Shown piece after piece: positions 57,937 to 64,000 of a DNA stretch of 64,000 nucleotides. This DNA comes from Stigmatella erecta (GTDB lineage: Bacteria; Myxococcota; Myxococcia; Myxococcales; Myxococcaceae). Location: NCBI RefSeq assembly GCF_900111745.1, contig NZ_FOIJ01000010.1, positions 62,001 through 126,000 on the forward strand, in the 5' to 3' direction. Position numbers and translations under genes: made by a program. Under the pieces are notes generated by a model. The model was not told the origin of the DNA. It ran no database searches and worked only from the letters and a program-made list of their open reading frames with translations. The first letter of the stretch is position 1, and each line of letters opens with the position of its first letter.

Positions 57937-59202
57937 TCAGGGCGGCGGCGCCGCGCGGAGGAGCTTCCAGGTGCCCACGTACCGGTCATGGTTGCGCGGA
58001 TTCTCGTAGAACGCGCGCCCCACGAGCCCCTCCGCCGTGAGCACCGCCTCGTGCTCCACGCGGCCCCGGCCCTGGCTCAGCACGGGCGTGGTGAAGCGCA
58101 GCCGGGTGGGCTCCACCACGAGCCCTTCGAGCGCATGCGGGCCCTCGCGCTTGCCGTGGACGAAGCGGATCCGCGCGGTGCCGCTCACGCCCGTGCCCTG
58201 GGGCTTGAGCGCGAGCTGGAGCGTGGCCGGTGACTGGCCCGCCTCCTCCGAGTAGAAGCGCAGCTCGCCCTCCCAGGTGCCCACCAGCGCGGCGGGCTCC
58301 AGCGGCAGGCCTTCCGGAAGCGAGGGCAGCGGCTCGGCGGGAAGCGGCCCCACCGTCAGGTAGCCGCCGCGCTCCCGCAGCTCCGAGTAGGTGCTCCACG
58401 CCACGCGCTGCAGGTGTCCGGCCTCCTCCGGGGAGAGGGCGGCCAGCGCCACCGTCCGGGATGGATCCAACACCCCCTCGGGGCTCGGGTGCCCACTCAC
58501 GGTGGCGGCCAGCCCCTCGGGGGACTGGCCCGTGAGGGCCGCGTAGAGGCAGGCCGCCGTGAGGTAGCTGCCGGCGGGGGACGGGTGGCTGCCGTCCGCG
58601 TGGTACAGCTCCAGCGCCGGAAGCTCCTGCCGGCTGCGCTCCCAGGCCAGCCCCGCGGGGACGATGGGCGCCCCGGTCTCCTGGGCCACGGACATATAGG
58701 CCTGGGTGAGCAGGGCCTGGGAGCCCGGGGTGCTCCGCCGGGCCCACGTGAGCAGGAAGAGGGGCTGCGCGCCCACCTTGCGCGCCTCCTCGGCGAAGCG
58801 CCGCGCGTAGGGGTGGAAGGCCAGCTCCGGGTCGTTCACCGCGTGCCGGCCGTCGATGAGCCGCAAGCCCAGGGTGCTCTGCTCCTGGAGCACCACGTAG
58901 TCCCAGGGGCCCTGCCGGAGCGCGGCGAGCGCCTCCCCCCGGTCCCAGTGCTGCTGCAGCCGGACGCCGGCGCGGGCGATGGTGCGCGTCTGGAGGCGCA
59001 GCGGGGGCGTGGCGGAGCGGGCCAGGCCCTCCAGCTGGGCCGGGAGGTTGTGGTTGTACGTGTAGCTGTTGCCGATGAAGAGCACGCGCAGGGGCCGGGC
59101 CGCGGAGGGCTCCGCGGCGGCCACCGGGGGCGCGAGGAGGAGCCCGCTCATCGCGAGCACCATCCGGAGCAGGGCAAGGGACGCAGGGGCGGAGCGCATC
59201 AC
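57937..59202 (-). CDS. Secreted SGNH/GDSL-type hydrolase
   Basis: 421 residues with a signal peptide (ALLRMVLAMSGLLLAPPVAAAE). The SGNH nucleophile is in VLFIGNSYTYNHNLP and the catalytic Asp/His pair in YHADGSHPSPAGSYL; VVLQEQSTLG supplies block III. Block architecture resembles DUF4886-type SGNH proteins. The C-terminal 130 residues form a separate beta-rich domain (VGTWEGELRFYSEEAG ... VGTWKLLRA), perhaps carbohydrate-binding. Acts outside the cell as an esterase or deacetylase. GTG 59202 or ATG 59199 start. Confidence 0.8.
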   Translation of the reverse strand: MMRSAPASLALLRMVLAMSGLLLAPPVAAAEPSAARPLRVLFIGNSYTYNHNLPAQLEGLARSATPPLRLQTRTIARAGVRLQQHWDRGEALAALRQGPWDYVVLQEQSTLGLRLIDGRHAVNDPELAFHPYARRFAEEARKVGAQPLFLLTWARRSTPGSQALLTQAYMSVAQETGAPIVPAGLAWERSRQELPALELYHADGSHPSPAGSYLTAACLYAALTGQSPEGLAATVSGHPSPEGVLDPSRTVALAALSPEEAGHLQRVAWSTYSELRERGGYLTVGPLPAEPLPSLPEGLPLEPAALVGTWEGELRFYSEEAGQSPATLQLALKPQGTGVSGTARIRFVHGKREGPHALEGLVVEPTRLRFTTPVLSQGRGRVEHEAVLTAEGLVGRAFYENPRNHDRYVGTWKLLRAAPPP

Positions 59203-59295
59203 GGGGAAGAGCCCCCGGAGTCTGCCGCATTTCGCTCACCCCGCCCAGGGGAGCGCCCCCCTCCCCATGGGGCGGAAGGGGGCGTCAGGCCAGGC

Positions 59296-60327
59296 TCACT
59301 GCTCGGGGGACAGCGCGGACTGGGCGCCCTGCAGGACGGTGCTGGCCAGCTTGGCCGGGGCGTTGCTGGCCTGGTCCACGAGGCTCGTCACGGCCTCGGC
59401 CACCTGGGCCACGGTGGAGACGGCATTGGCCACCGTGTTGAGCAGGTCGCTCAGCCCGGACTGGCCGCTGGCGCCCGCGGCGGGGCCGCCGAAGCCGCCC
59501 GCGGTGGGGGCCAGGGACTCAGCCGCGTACGGGTCCATCATGGGCGCACCGGAAAGCTCCGGGGGCAGGCCCGCGCCGTACGGGTCCATCATGGGCGCAC
59601 CGGCCAGCTCCGGGGGCAGGCCACCGGCCGCGTACGGGTCCATCATGGGCGCACCGGCCAGCTCCGGGGGCAGACCCCCGGCGGCGTACGGGTCCATGGC
59701 GTACGGATCCATCATGGGCGCGCCCTGGCCCAGGCCCGCGGCCGCGTAGGGGTCCATCGCGGGCGCCATCAGCTGCGGCGCCATCATGCCGAGCATGGAG
59801 GCGGCATCGAGCCCGGCCCCGGCCAGCCCGGCGGCACCTTCGGCGATCCCGCCGAAGACATCGCCCACGCCGCCCAGCCCGTTGCCCAGCCCGTTGCCCA
59901 GCCCGTGGGGCTTGTTCAGCCCACCCGGCTTGAGGCTGTCCAGGTTGAAGTTCGGCTTGTTCAGCCCGCCCGGCTTGAGGCTGTCCAGGTTGAAGTCCGG
60001 CTTGTTGAGCTGGGGCTTGCCGTTGATGTCCGGGCGCGGGGTGAAGGTGGGCTTCGTGTCCGGAGTGTTGGGCTTGAAGTCCGGCTTGTTGGACTGGGGC
60101 TTGCCGTTGATGTCCGGGCGCGGGGTGAAGGTGGGCTTCGTGTCCGGGGTGTTGGGCTTGAAGTCCGGCTTGTTGGACTGGGGCTTGCCGTTGATGTCCG
60201 GGCGCGGGGTGAAGGTGGGCTTCGCGTCCGGCTTGGGGGCCTGGGGCTTGGGAGCGCTGGGCTTGAAGTCCGGAATCTTGCCGCCACCCTTGAAGAGTTT
60301 GCCAACACCACCGAGTTTGATGCCCAT
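59296..60327 (-). CDS. Tandem-repeat Pro/Gly-rich protein with sigma-54 promoter
   Basis: 343 residues, nearly all repeats. Residues about 22-110 hold three copies of a 28-residue unit with the core KPTFTPRPDINGKPQ plus NKPDFKPNTPDT. Next come two copies of NLDSLKPGGLNKPNF-type units, Gly/Leu repeats, and four or five copies of an 18-residue unit with GAPMMDPYAAGGLPPEL. The C-terminal 60 residues are helical (LSDLLNTVANAVSTVAQVAEAVTSLV). No signal peptide. It resembles structural or adhesive proteins; function unknown. CCGGAG precedes the ATG. Confidence 0.75.
   Translation of the reverse strand: MGIKLGGVGKLFKGGGKIPDFKPSAPKPQAPKPDAKPTFTPRPDINGKPQSNKPDFKPNTPDTKPTFTPRPDINGKPQSNKPDFKPNTPDTKPTFTPRPDINGKPQLNKPDFNLDSLKPGGLNKPNFNLDSLKPGGLNKPHGLGNGLGNGLGGVGDVFGGIAEGAAGLAGAGLDAASMLGMMAPQLMAPAMDPYAAAGLGQGAPMMDPYAMDPYAAGGLPPELAGAPMMDPYAAGGLPPELAGAPMMDPYGAGLPPELSGAPMMDPYAAESLAPTAGGFGGPAAGASGQSGLSDLLNTVANAVSTVAQVAEAVTSLVDQASNAPAKLASTVLQGAQSALSPEQ
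59520..59740. repeat. Short in-gene DNA repeats (54-bp unit)
   Basis: Four to five nearly identical tandem copies of a unit encoding GAPMMDPYAAGGLPPEL lie inside the repeat-protein gene. A second array with an 84-bp unit covers about 60040-60290. Both are prone to copy-number change. Confidence 0.75.
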
Positions 60328-60364
60328 GACGTGCTCCGGAAGAAAGAGAAGAGGTTGGGAAGAG

Positions 60365-60386
60365 GAAGCCTTGACGGGAAGGCTTC
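60365..60386. promoter_or_regulatory. Inverted repeat in the 5' leader of the repeat-protein gene
   Basis: GAAGCCTT (60365-60372) and AAGGCTTC (60379-60386) are perfect arms close to the expected transcription start. A second palindrome CAGGCC-CTGA-GGCCTG lies at 60403-60418, overlapping the promoter. Confidence 0.4.
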
Positions 60387-60388
60387 AT

Positions 60389-60405
60389 TGCAGCGTGCGT
60401 GCCAG
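60389..60405 (-). promoter_or_regulatory. Sigma-54 promoter of the repeat-protein gene
   Basis: On the minus strand CTGGCACGCACGCTGCA matches the consensus YTGGCACG-N4-TTGCW at all but one position, with GG and GC exactly ten bases apart. The start would be near 60378, about 50 bases before the ATG. Implies an NtrC-type activator. Confidence 0.7.
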
Positions 60406-60475
60406 GCCCTGAGGCCTGCCCAAACCCAGTCTTCTCAAGGAGTTACGTCATGAGGGTGTGCTTCCGGCGGCGAGG

Positions 60476-60521
60476 GTGGTGACGGGGCTCACCTGGGAGC
60501 AGGGGAGAGCCGAGTCACCAC
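60476..60521 (-). terminator. Hairpin after the OB-fold lipoprotein gene
   Basis: GTGGTGAC (60476-60483) and GTCACCAC (60514-60521) pair, with an inner GGCTC/GAGCC stem, 31 bp past the stop at 60552. No T-run. Confidence 0.45.
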
Positions 60522-60551
60522 TGATGAGCGCTGTCACCAGGGGGCCTGGGC

Positions 60552-61268
60552 TCAGTTGAGCGTCAGGTCCGAGGGCTGCCGGGGGATGACCTCGTACTGG
60601 GACTCGTACTGCGCGGCGAAGCCCACCACGGTGATGCGCTGGCCGGCGGTGAGCGCCTCCAGCGTGGCCCGGTCGAAGCCCGTGGTGAGGTACACGTAGA
60701 TCTGCACCTCGCCCGAGCCATCGTTGATGTAGAGCTCGTAGCCGTAGGGCGAGTCGTCCTGGAAGGTGCGGGTGACATTGCCGGTCACCTGCACGAGCCG
60801 GCCTTCCACGGGCTCGGAGACCTCGCCGGTGAGCACCGTGCGGGGCGTGACCGTCTGGGTGCCCTGGACCTGTTCGATCTCCGAGGGCTGGCTCTTCAGG
60901 ATGCGCAGCTTGTTCTGCTCATCCATCGTGCCCTGAACGCGCACATGCGTGCCCAGGCCGAAGTTCAGCTTCTGATCGAGCTGCACATAGATGCCGCCAG
61001 TGGAGTCCTGGATGGCGAAGCCATTCTCGCCCGTGCCCGAGTTGAAGGCGCCGGGGGGAACCGTGACGTAGCCCTGGAGCGTCACCTCGTCGCCATTGGC
61101 GCGGCCCCGGGCGTCGGCGATGGCGATGGGCTTGGGCAGCTGCCCGTCCTCATCATCCCCGCAGGCGGCCAGGCAGGCGGCGAGCGTGAGGCCGAGCAGC
61201 AGGAAGGGAAGCCGGGGCGTGGACGCGAGGCGAGGCGAGGGGACACGGGACAGGGCGGGAGAGGTCAT
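60552..61268 (-). CDS. Lipoprotein with OB-fold domains
   Basis: 238 residues from ATG 61268. Signal peptide and lipobox LAAC (about 33-36, followed by GDDEDG, whose acidic residues may direct sorting). The mature part has two similar beta-barrel stretches, GDEVTLQGYVTVPPGAFNSGTGENGFAIQDSTGGIYVQL and GRLVQVTGNVTRTFQDDSPYGYELYINDGSGEVQIYV, each an OB-fold (nucleic-acid or ligand-binding type). Its partner and ligand are unknown. Confidence 0.68.
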   Translation of the reverse strand: MTSPALSRVPSPRLASTPRLPFLLLGLTLAACLAACGDDEDGQLPKPIAIADARGRANGDEVTLQGYVTVPPGAFNSGTGENGFAIQDSTGGIYVQLDQKLNFGLGTHVRVQGTMDEQNKLRILKSQPSEIEQVQGTQTVTPRTVLTGEVSEPVEGRLVQVTGNVTRTFQDDSPYGYELYINDGSGEVQIYVYLTTGFDRATLEALTAGQRITVVGFAAQYESQYEVIPRQPSDLTLN

Positions 61269-61311
61269 GTCCCTGGTTATCTGCCGGGGCCCTGTTCCGG
61301 GCAACCCGAAA

Positions 61312-61740
61312 TCAGGCCGCCTCGGGCTCGGGCGGAGGGAAGAAGCGGCGCAGCTTCTTCTCCAGGATGGCGGGGTGCTGGGCCTCGCATTCCCAGATGA
61401 CGAGCACGCGAAAGCCGAGCTGGACGAGTTTGCGGCGGTTGCGCCGGTCCCGGAGGACATTCCGTTCGAGCTTGGCTTGCCAGTAGGACAGGTTCGTCTT
61501 CGGGACGTGGCCGTCCACACAGCGCCGGTGCTGGTGCCAGAAACAGCCGTGGATCAACACCACGGCCTGGTGCCGGCGCAGGACCAGGTCTGGCTTGCCC
61601 GGCAACTCGCTCGCGTGAAGCCGGAAGCGCAGGCCCATGCGGTGCAGGGCCCGGCGGACGGCCAGCTCGGGCACGGTGTCCTTGGCGCGGATGCGCCGCA
61701 TGTTCTCGCTGCGAGCGGCCCGGGAGAGCGTGTCCGCCAT
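61312..61740 (-). CDS. vsr: Very short patch repair endonuclease
   Basis: 142 residues. Vsr nicks DNA 5' of T in T:G mismatches produced by deamination of 5-methylcytosine. The family motifs are present: MRRIRAKDTVPELAVRRALHRMGLRFRLH, the catalytic Asp in LPGKPDLVLRRHQAVVLIHGCFWHQH, and the Cys/His zinc region HRRCVDGHVPKTNLSYW. Encoded 7 nt after the C5-methyltransferase gene in the same direction, the standard dcm-vsr pairing. Confidence 0.92.
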   Translation of the reverse strand: MADTLSRAARSENMRRIRAKDTVPELAVRRALHRMGLRFRLHASELPGKPDLVLRRHQAVVLIHGCFWHQHRRCVDGHVPKTNLSYWQAKLERNVLRDRRNRRKLVQLGFRVLVIWECEAQHPAILEKKLRRFFPPPEPEAA

Positions 61741-61747
61741 GGCGTGG

Positions 61748-62749
61748 CTACGCGAGCTGCAGCTGCGCGGGCACCTCGGCCAGGGACTTCAGCAGTGCCT
61801 TGCGGATGGACACCCCAACCGCGTACGCCACGGGGGGCGGAAACGCATTGCCCACCTGACGGTAGGCGGCGGTCTTGCCCCCGGACAGCAGCCATGCATC
61901 CGGAAACCCCTGGATCCGCGCGACCATGGGCACCGTCAGCTTGGGCTTCTGGCTCACGGGGAACGCGGCATCCGGCGGCGCGTTGGCGATGCCCAGCCCA
62001 TCGACGCCCAGCCGGGCCCACTCGAGCCGCGCCCGGGTGGGTCCGAGATCCGGCCCCCCATGCTTCTTCGAGCCGCCCACGATGGTGGGGGCCAGGGCCT
62101 GCGCGCCCGCCACCCAGGTGGGGGCCCCCGGCCAGCCCGCGGCGGCCATGAGGTCTCCAATGGCATTGCCCACGGTGGGCACCTCGCGGTGGGGCTTGGG
62201 CCAGGCGAAGTGCTCCGCGGCGGACGGCCGGAGCGCGACGAGGATGAAGCGGGGGCGAAGCTGGGGGACACCGTAGTCCGAGGCGTTCAGCACCCGCCAC
62301 GCGGCCACGTAGCCGAGCCGCTCCAGCCGGCCGAGGACCGACGCGCGGTAGTCCGCGAAGCGCTCCGCCGCGAGCCCCCGGACATTCTCCAGCATCACCG
62401 CCGCGGGGCGGATCTCCTCCACGAGGCGAAGGGCCTCGGGGAACAGGTCGCGCTCATCGTCGGCCCCGAGCTGCTTGCCGGCGATGGAGAAGGGCGGACA
62501 GGGCACGCCGCCGGCGAGCAGGTCCACGCCCCGGAACGGTGTCCCGGAGAAGCTCCGCAGGTCCTCCTCCAGCACGCGCCACTCGGGCCGGTTCAGCCGC
62601 AAGGTGGCGCAGGCGTGCGAGTCGATCTCCACGGCGGCCACGTGCTCGAAGCCGGCCAGGTCCAGGCCAATGGCCTGTCCTCCCGCGCCGGCGCAAAGCT
62701 CGATCGCCGTGAGCGGGGATCTCCGGGAGCGAAGACGGGCGGGCTTCAC
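61748..62749 (-). CDS. DNA cytosine-5 methyltransferase
   Basis: 333 residues from GTG 62749 (GGAGG upstream). Conserved C5 motifs: I ELCAGAGGQAIGLDLAGF, IV with catalytic Cys in GGVPCPPFS, VI ENVRGL, VIII QLRPRFILVAL, a variable recognition region (about 185-275), and X QVGNAFPPPVA. A modification methylase; no restriction endonuclease gene is recognisable beside it, only vsr. Confidence 0.92.
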   Translation of the reverse strand: MKPARLRSRRSPLTAIELCAGAGGQAIGLDLAGFEHVAAVEIDSHACATLRLNRPEWRVLEEDLRSFSGTPFRGVDLLAGGVPCPPFSIAGKQLGADDERDLFPEALRLVEEIRPAAVMLENVRGLAAERFADYRASVLGRLERLGYVAAWRVLNASDYGVPQLRPRFILVALRPSAAEHFAWPKPHREVPTVGNAIGDLMAAAGWPGAPTWVAGAQALAPTIVGGSKKHGGPDLGPTRARLEWARLGVDGLGIANAPPDAAFPVSQKPKLTVPMVARIQGFPDAWLLSGGKTAAYRQVGNAFPPPVAYAVGVSIRKALLKSLAEVPAQLQLA

Positions 62750-62918
62750 GGGCGGCCTCCTGCGGCGGGCTGGGGGAGCAAGGCGGGCATGGGCGCGTCC
62801 GGTTCATTCTCGCCAGGAACTGGGCTGCCTCCAGAAAAAAGGAGCGCCTCCGTCCTGTAGCCGGGGAAGAACGTGAATGCCCGTATGCTTCACGGGAACA
62901 CGCTCCGGGACTTCACAC

Positions 62919-64000
62919 ATGCGCTTTCGTCCGTGGTGGTTGCTCGCGATGGGTCTGGGGTGTGTCTCGGCCCACTCCCACTCCGAGCCGTCTCCCGTCA
63001 CCGCCCCGGCGCGGGCGGGGCTGCCGGGCCAGGTGCTGGACGCGCAAGGGGCCCCCCTTCCAGGGACGCGGATCACCGTGATTCCCCGGGTGCCGTCCTG
63101 GGATGTGCGATCGGATGCCCCCGTGGCGCGCGTCACCGCGGGGGCGGGGGGCCGCCTCGAGGTGCCGTCGCTCCCGCCGGGAGAGTACGGCCTCGCCGGC
63201 ATCACCCCCGGGGGGGTCTTCGCCGTGGGCGAGACGCTGAAGGTCGAGGCGGGCCAGCCCGTGAAGCCCATCGCGCTCCGGGCGGAGAGGGACTCGCCCG
63301 GGCTGCTGGAGGGCACCGTGGTGGACGAGGCCGGAGCGCCCCTGCCCGGGGTGGCCCTGCGCATCGTCCGCGCGGGGATGCCCTTCGATGACGTCGCGCT
63401 GCTGGAGGCCTCACCGGAGGGCCGTTTCCAGGTGAGGAGCGCCGAGGGCGCCCACAGCGTCATCGCCTCCGCGCCCGGCTTCTCGACGGTGATGCAGCGG
63501 GTGCCCGGGCGGGGCGAGCCCGTCACGGTGCGTCTGGAGCGGGCCGCGGATGCGTCCATGTCCCGGGCCGCATTGGCGTGGATGAAACAGACGGGCGTGC
63601 CGCTGAAGTCGGTGGAGGCGGGGCAGGGGCTGGAGGACCTGGCGCCGCTGAAGCCGGTGCTGAAGGACACGCGCGTGGTGGCGCTGGGGGAGGCCACGCA
63701 CGGCACGCGGGAGTTCTTCCAGCTCAAGCACCGCATGCTGGAGTTCCTGGTGACGGAGCTGGGCTTCACCGTCTTCGCGCTGGAGGAGAACTTCGCCGAA
63801 GGGCTCGCCTTCAATGACTACGTGCTCGACGGCCGGGGAGACCCCGCGCGCCTCCTGAGCGGTTCCGCCTGGAACACGGAGGAGGTCCTGGCGCTCCTCC
63901 ACTGGATGCGCCGCTACAATGAAGACCCCGCCCACCCGAGGAAGCTGAAGTTCTACGGCGTGGACATGCAGTTCTCGCCGGACGCCGTGGCGCGCGTGAA
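62919..64000 (+). CDS. Erythromycin-esterase-family lipoprotein (partial)
   Basis: Open from ATG 62919 to the window end (360 codons seen). The N-terminus RPWWLLAMGLGCVSA is a signal peptide with a possible lipobox (LGLGC). Residues about 35-205 form two carboxypeptidase-regulatory-like beta-sandwich repeats (GQVLDAQGAPLPGTRITVI and GTVVDEAGAPLPGVALRIV). The esterase domain starts near 225: VALGEATHGTREFFQLKHRMLEFLV contains the signature Glu and His of the EreA/EreB superfamily, then FALEENFAEGLAFNDYV and LKFYGVDMQF. The end is missing. Outside characterised Ere enzymes, natural substrates of this superfamily are mostly unknown. Confidence 0.82.
   Translation, partial: MRFRPWWLLAMGLGCVSAHSHSEPSPVTAPARAGLPGQVLDAQGAPLPGTRITVIPRVPSWDVRSDAPVARVTAGAGGRLEVPSLPPGEYGLAGITPGGVFAVGETLKVEAGQPVKPIALRAERDSPGLLEGTVVDEAGAPLPGVALRIVRAGMPFDDVALLEASPEGRFQVRSAEGAHSVIASAPGFSTVMQRVPGRGEPVTVRLERAADASMSRAALAWMKQTGVPLKSVEAGQGLEDLAPLKPVLKDTRVVALGEATHGTREFFQLKHRMLEFLVTELGFTVFALEENFAEGLAFNDYVLDGRGDPARLLSGSAWNTEEVLALLHWMRRYNEDPAHPRKLKFYGVDMQFSPDAVARV

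Noticed and set aside
59520-60290. Tandem DNA repeats as a CRISPR array
   Set aside because: Units are 54 and 84 bp without unique spacers and keep an open reading frame; they encode protein repeats.

Overview
The window is GC-rich (about 70%) DNA whose gene content points to a fruiting myxobacterium of the Cystobacterineae (Myxococcota; Stigmatella, Cystobacter or Archangium type). The evidence is Ser/Thr kinases, sigma-54 activators and sigma-54-like promoters, many lipoproteins, and families largely confined to myxobacteria (imm11, double-CXXCG, DUF5953/DUF6310, DUF6232). No rRNA, tRNA or CRISPR was seen. This assignment is inference from gene families; nothing was searched.

Region by region. 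1-1.7 kb is a gene graveyard: the tail of a gene, a frameshifted double-CXXCG immunity-type gene, an IS5-type transposase scrap and another broken gene. 1.7-9 kb holds a secreted GH26-like hydrolase, a small secreted protein, a Ser/Thr kinase, a secreted SH3-like protein, an alpha/beta hydrolase, serB and a BMP-family lipoprotein. 9-12.5 kb is an accessory island: an orphan imm11 immunity gene, a low-GC membrane-protein gene flanked by two attC-like sites (a possible integron gene cassette), and a lipoprotein nuclease/immunity pair resembling Myxococcus SitA/SitI. 12.5-21.5 kb is mostly housekeeping or lineage-specific (M28 peptidase, DUF808, MFS, ferritin-like, a 914-residue helical-repeat protein). 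21.5-28.9 kb starts with a possible structured RNA and continues with a complete sugar cassette: ROK regulator, ABC ATPase, permease, binding protein, isomerase/epimerase and Gfo/Idh/MocA dehydrogenase, largely coupled.

28.8-38.3 kb contains a terpene synthase, a BNR propeller, an anti-phage dCTP deaminase-type gene with a coupled small ORF, a second Gfo/Idh/MocA dehydrogenase, a low-complexity lipoprotein, and a four-gene operon joined by three ATGA overlaps: small protein, membrane kinase-like protein with a degenerate ATPase domain, class I isoprenoid synthase and SAM methyltransferase. This operon is my best candidate for an undescribed system. 38.5-44.3 kb carries a methyltransferase, TPR, STAS-like, SMI1/KNR4, DUF6232, Fic and PTS-IIA genes.

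44.4-55 kb is a kdp potassium-uptake locus (kdpFABC), a KdpD protein lacking its kinase half, a separate histidine kinase and a convergent NtrC-type regulator; a two-gene accessory module (DUF6978-like/DUF1828-like) sits between kinase and regulator. 55-64 kb has a membrane protein, a methyl-accepting protein with a STAS-like neighbour, an SGNH hydrolase, a tandem-repeat protein with an excellent sigma-54 promoter, an OB-fold lipoprotein, a vsr/C5-methyltransferase pair, and the start of an erythromycin-esterase-type lipoprotein running off the edge.
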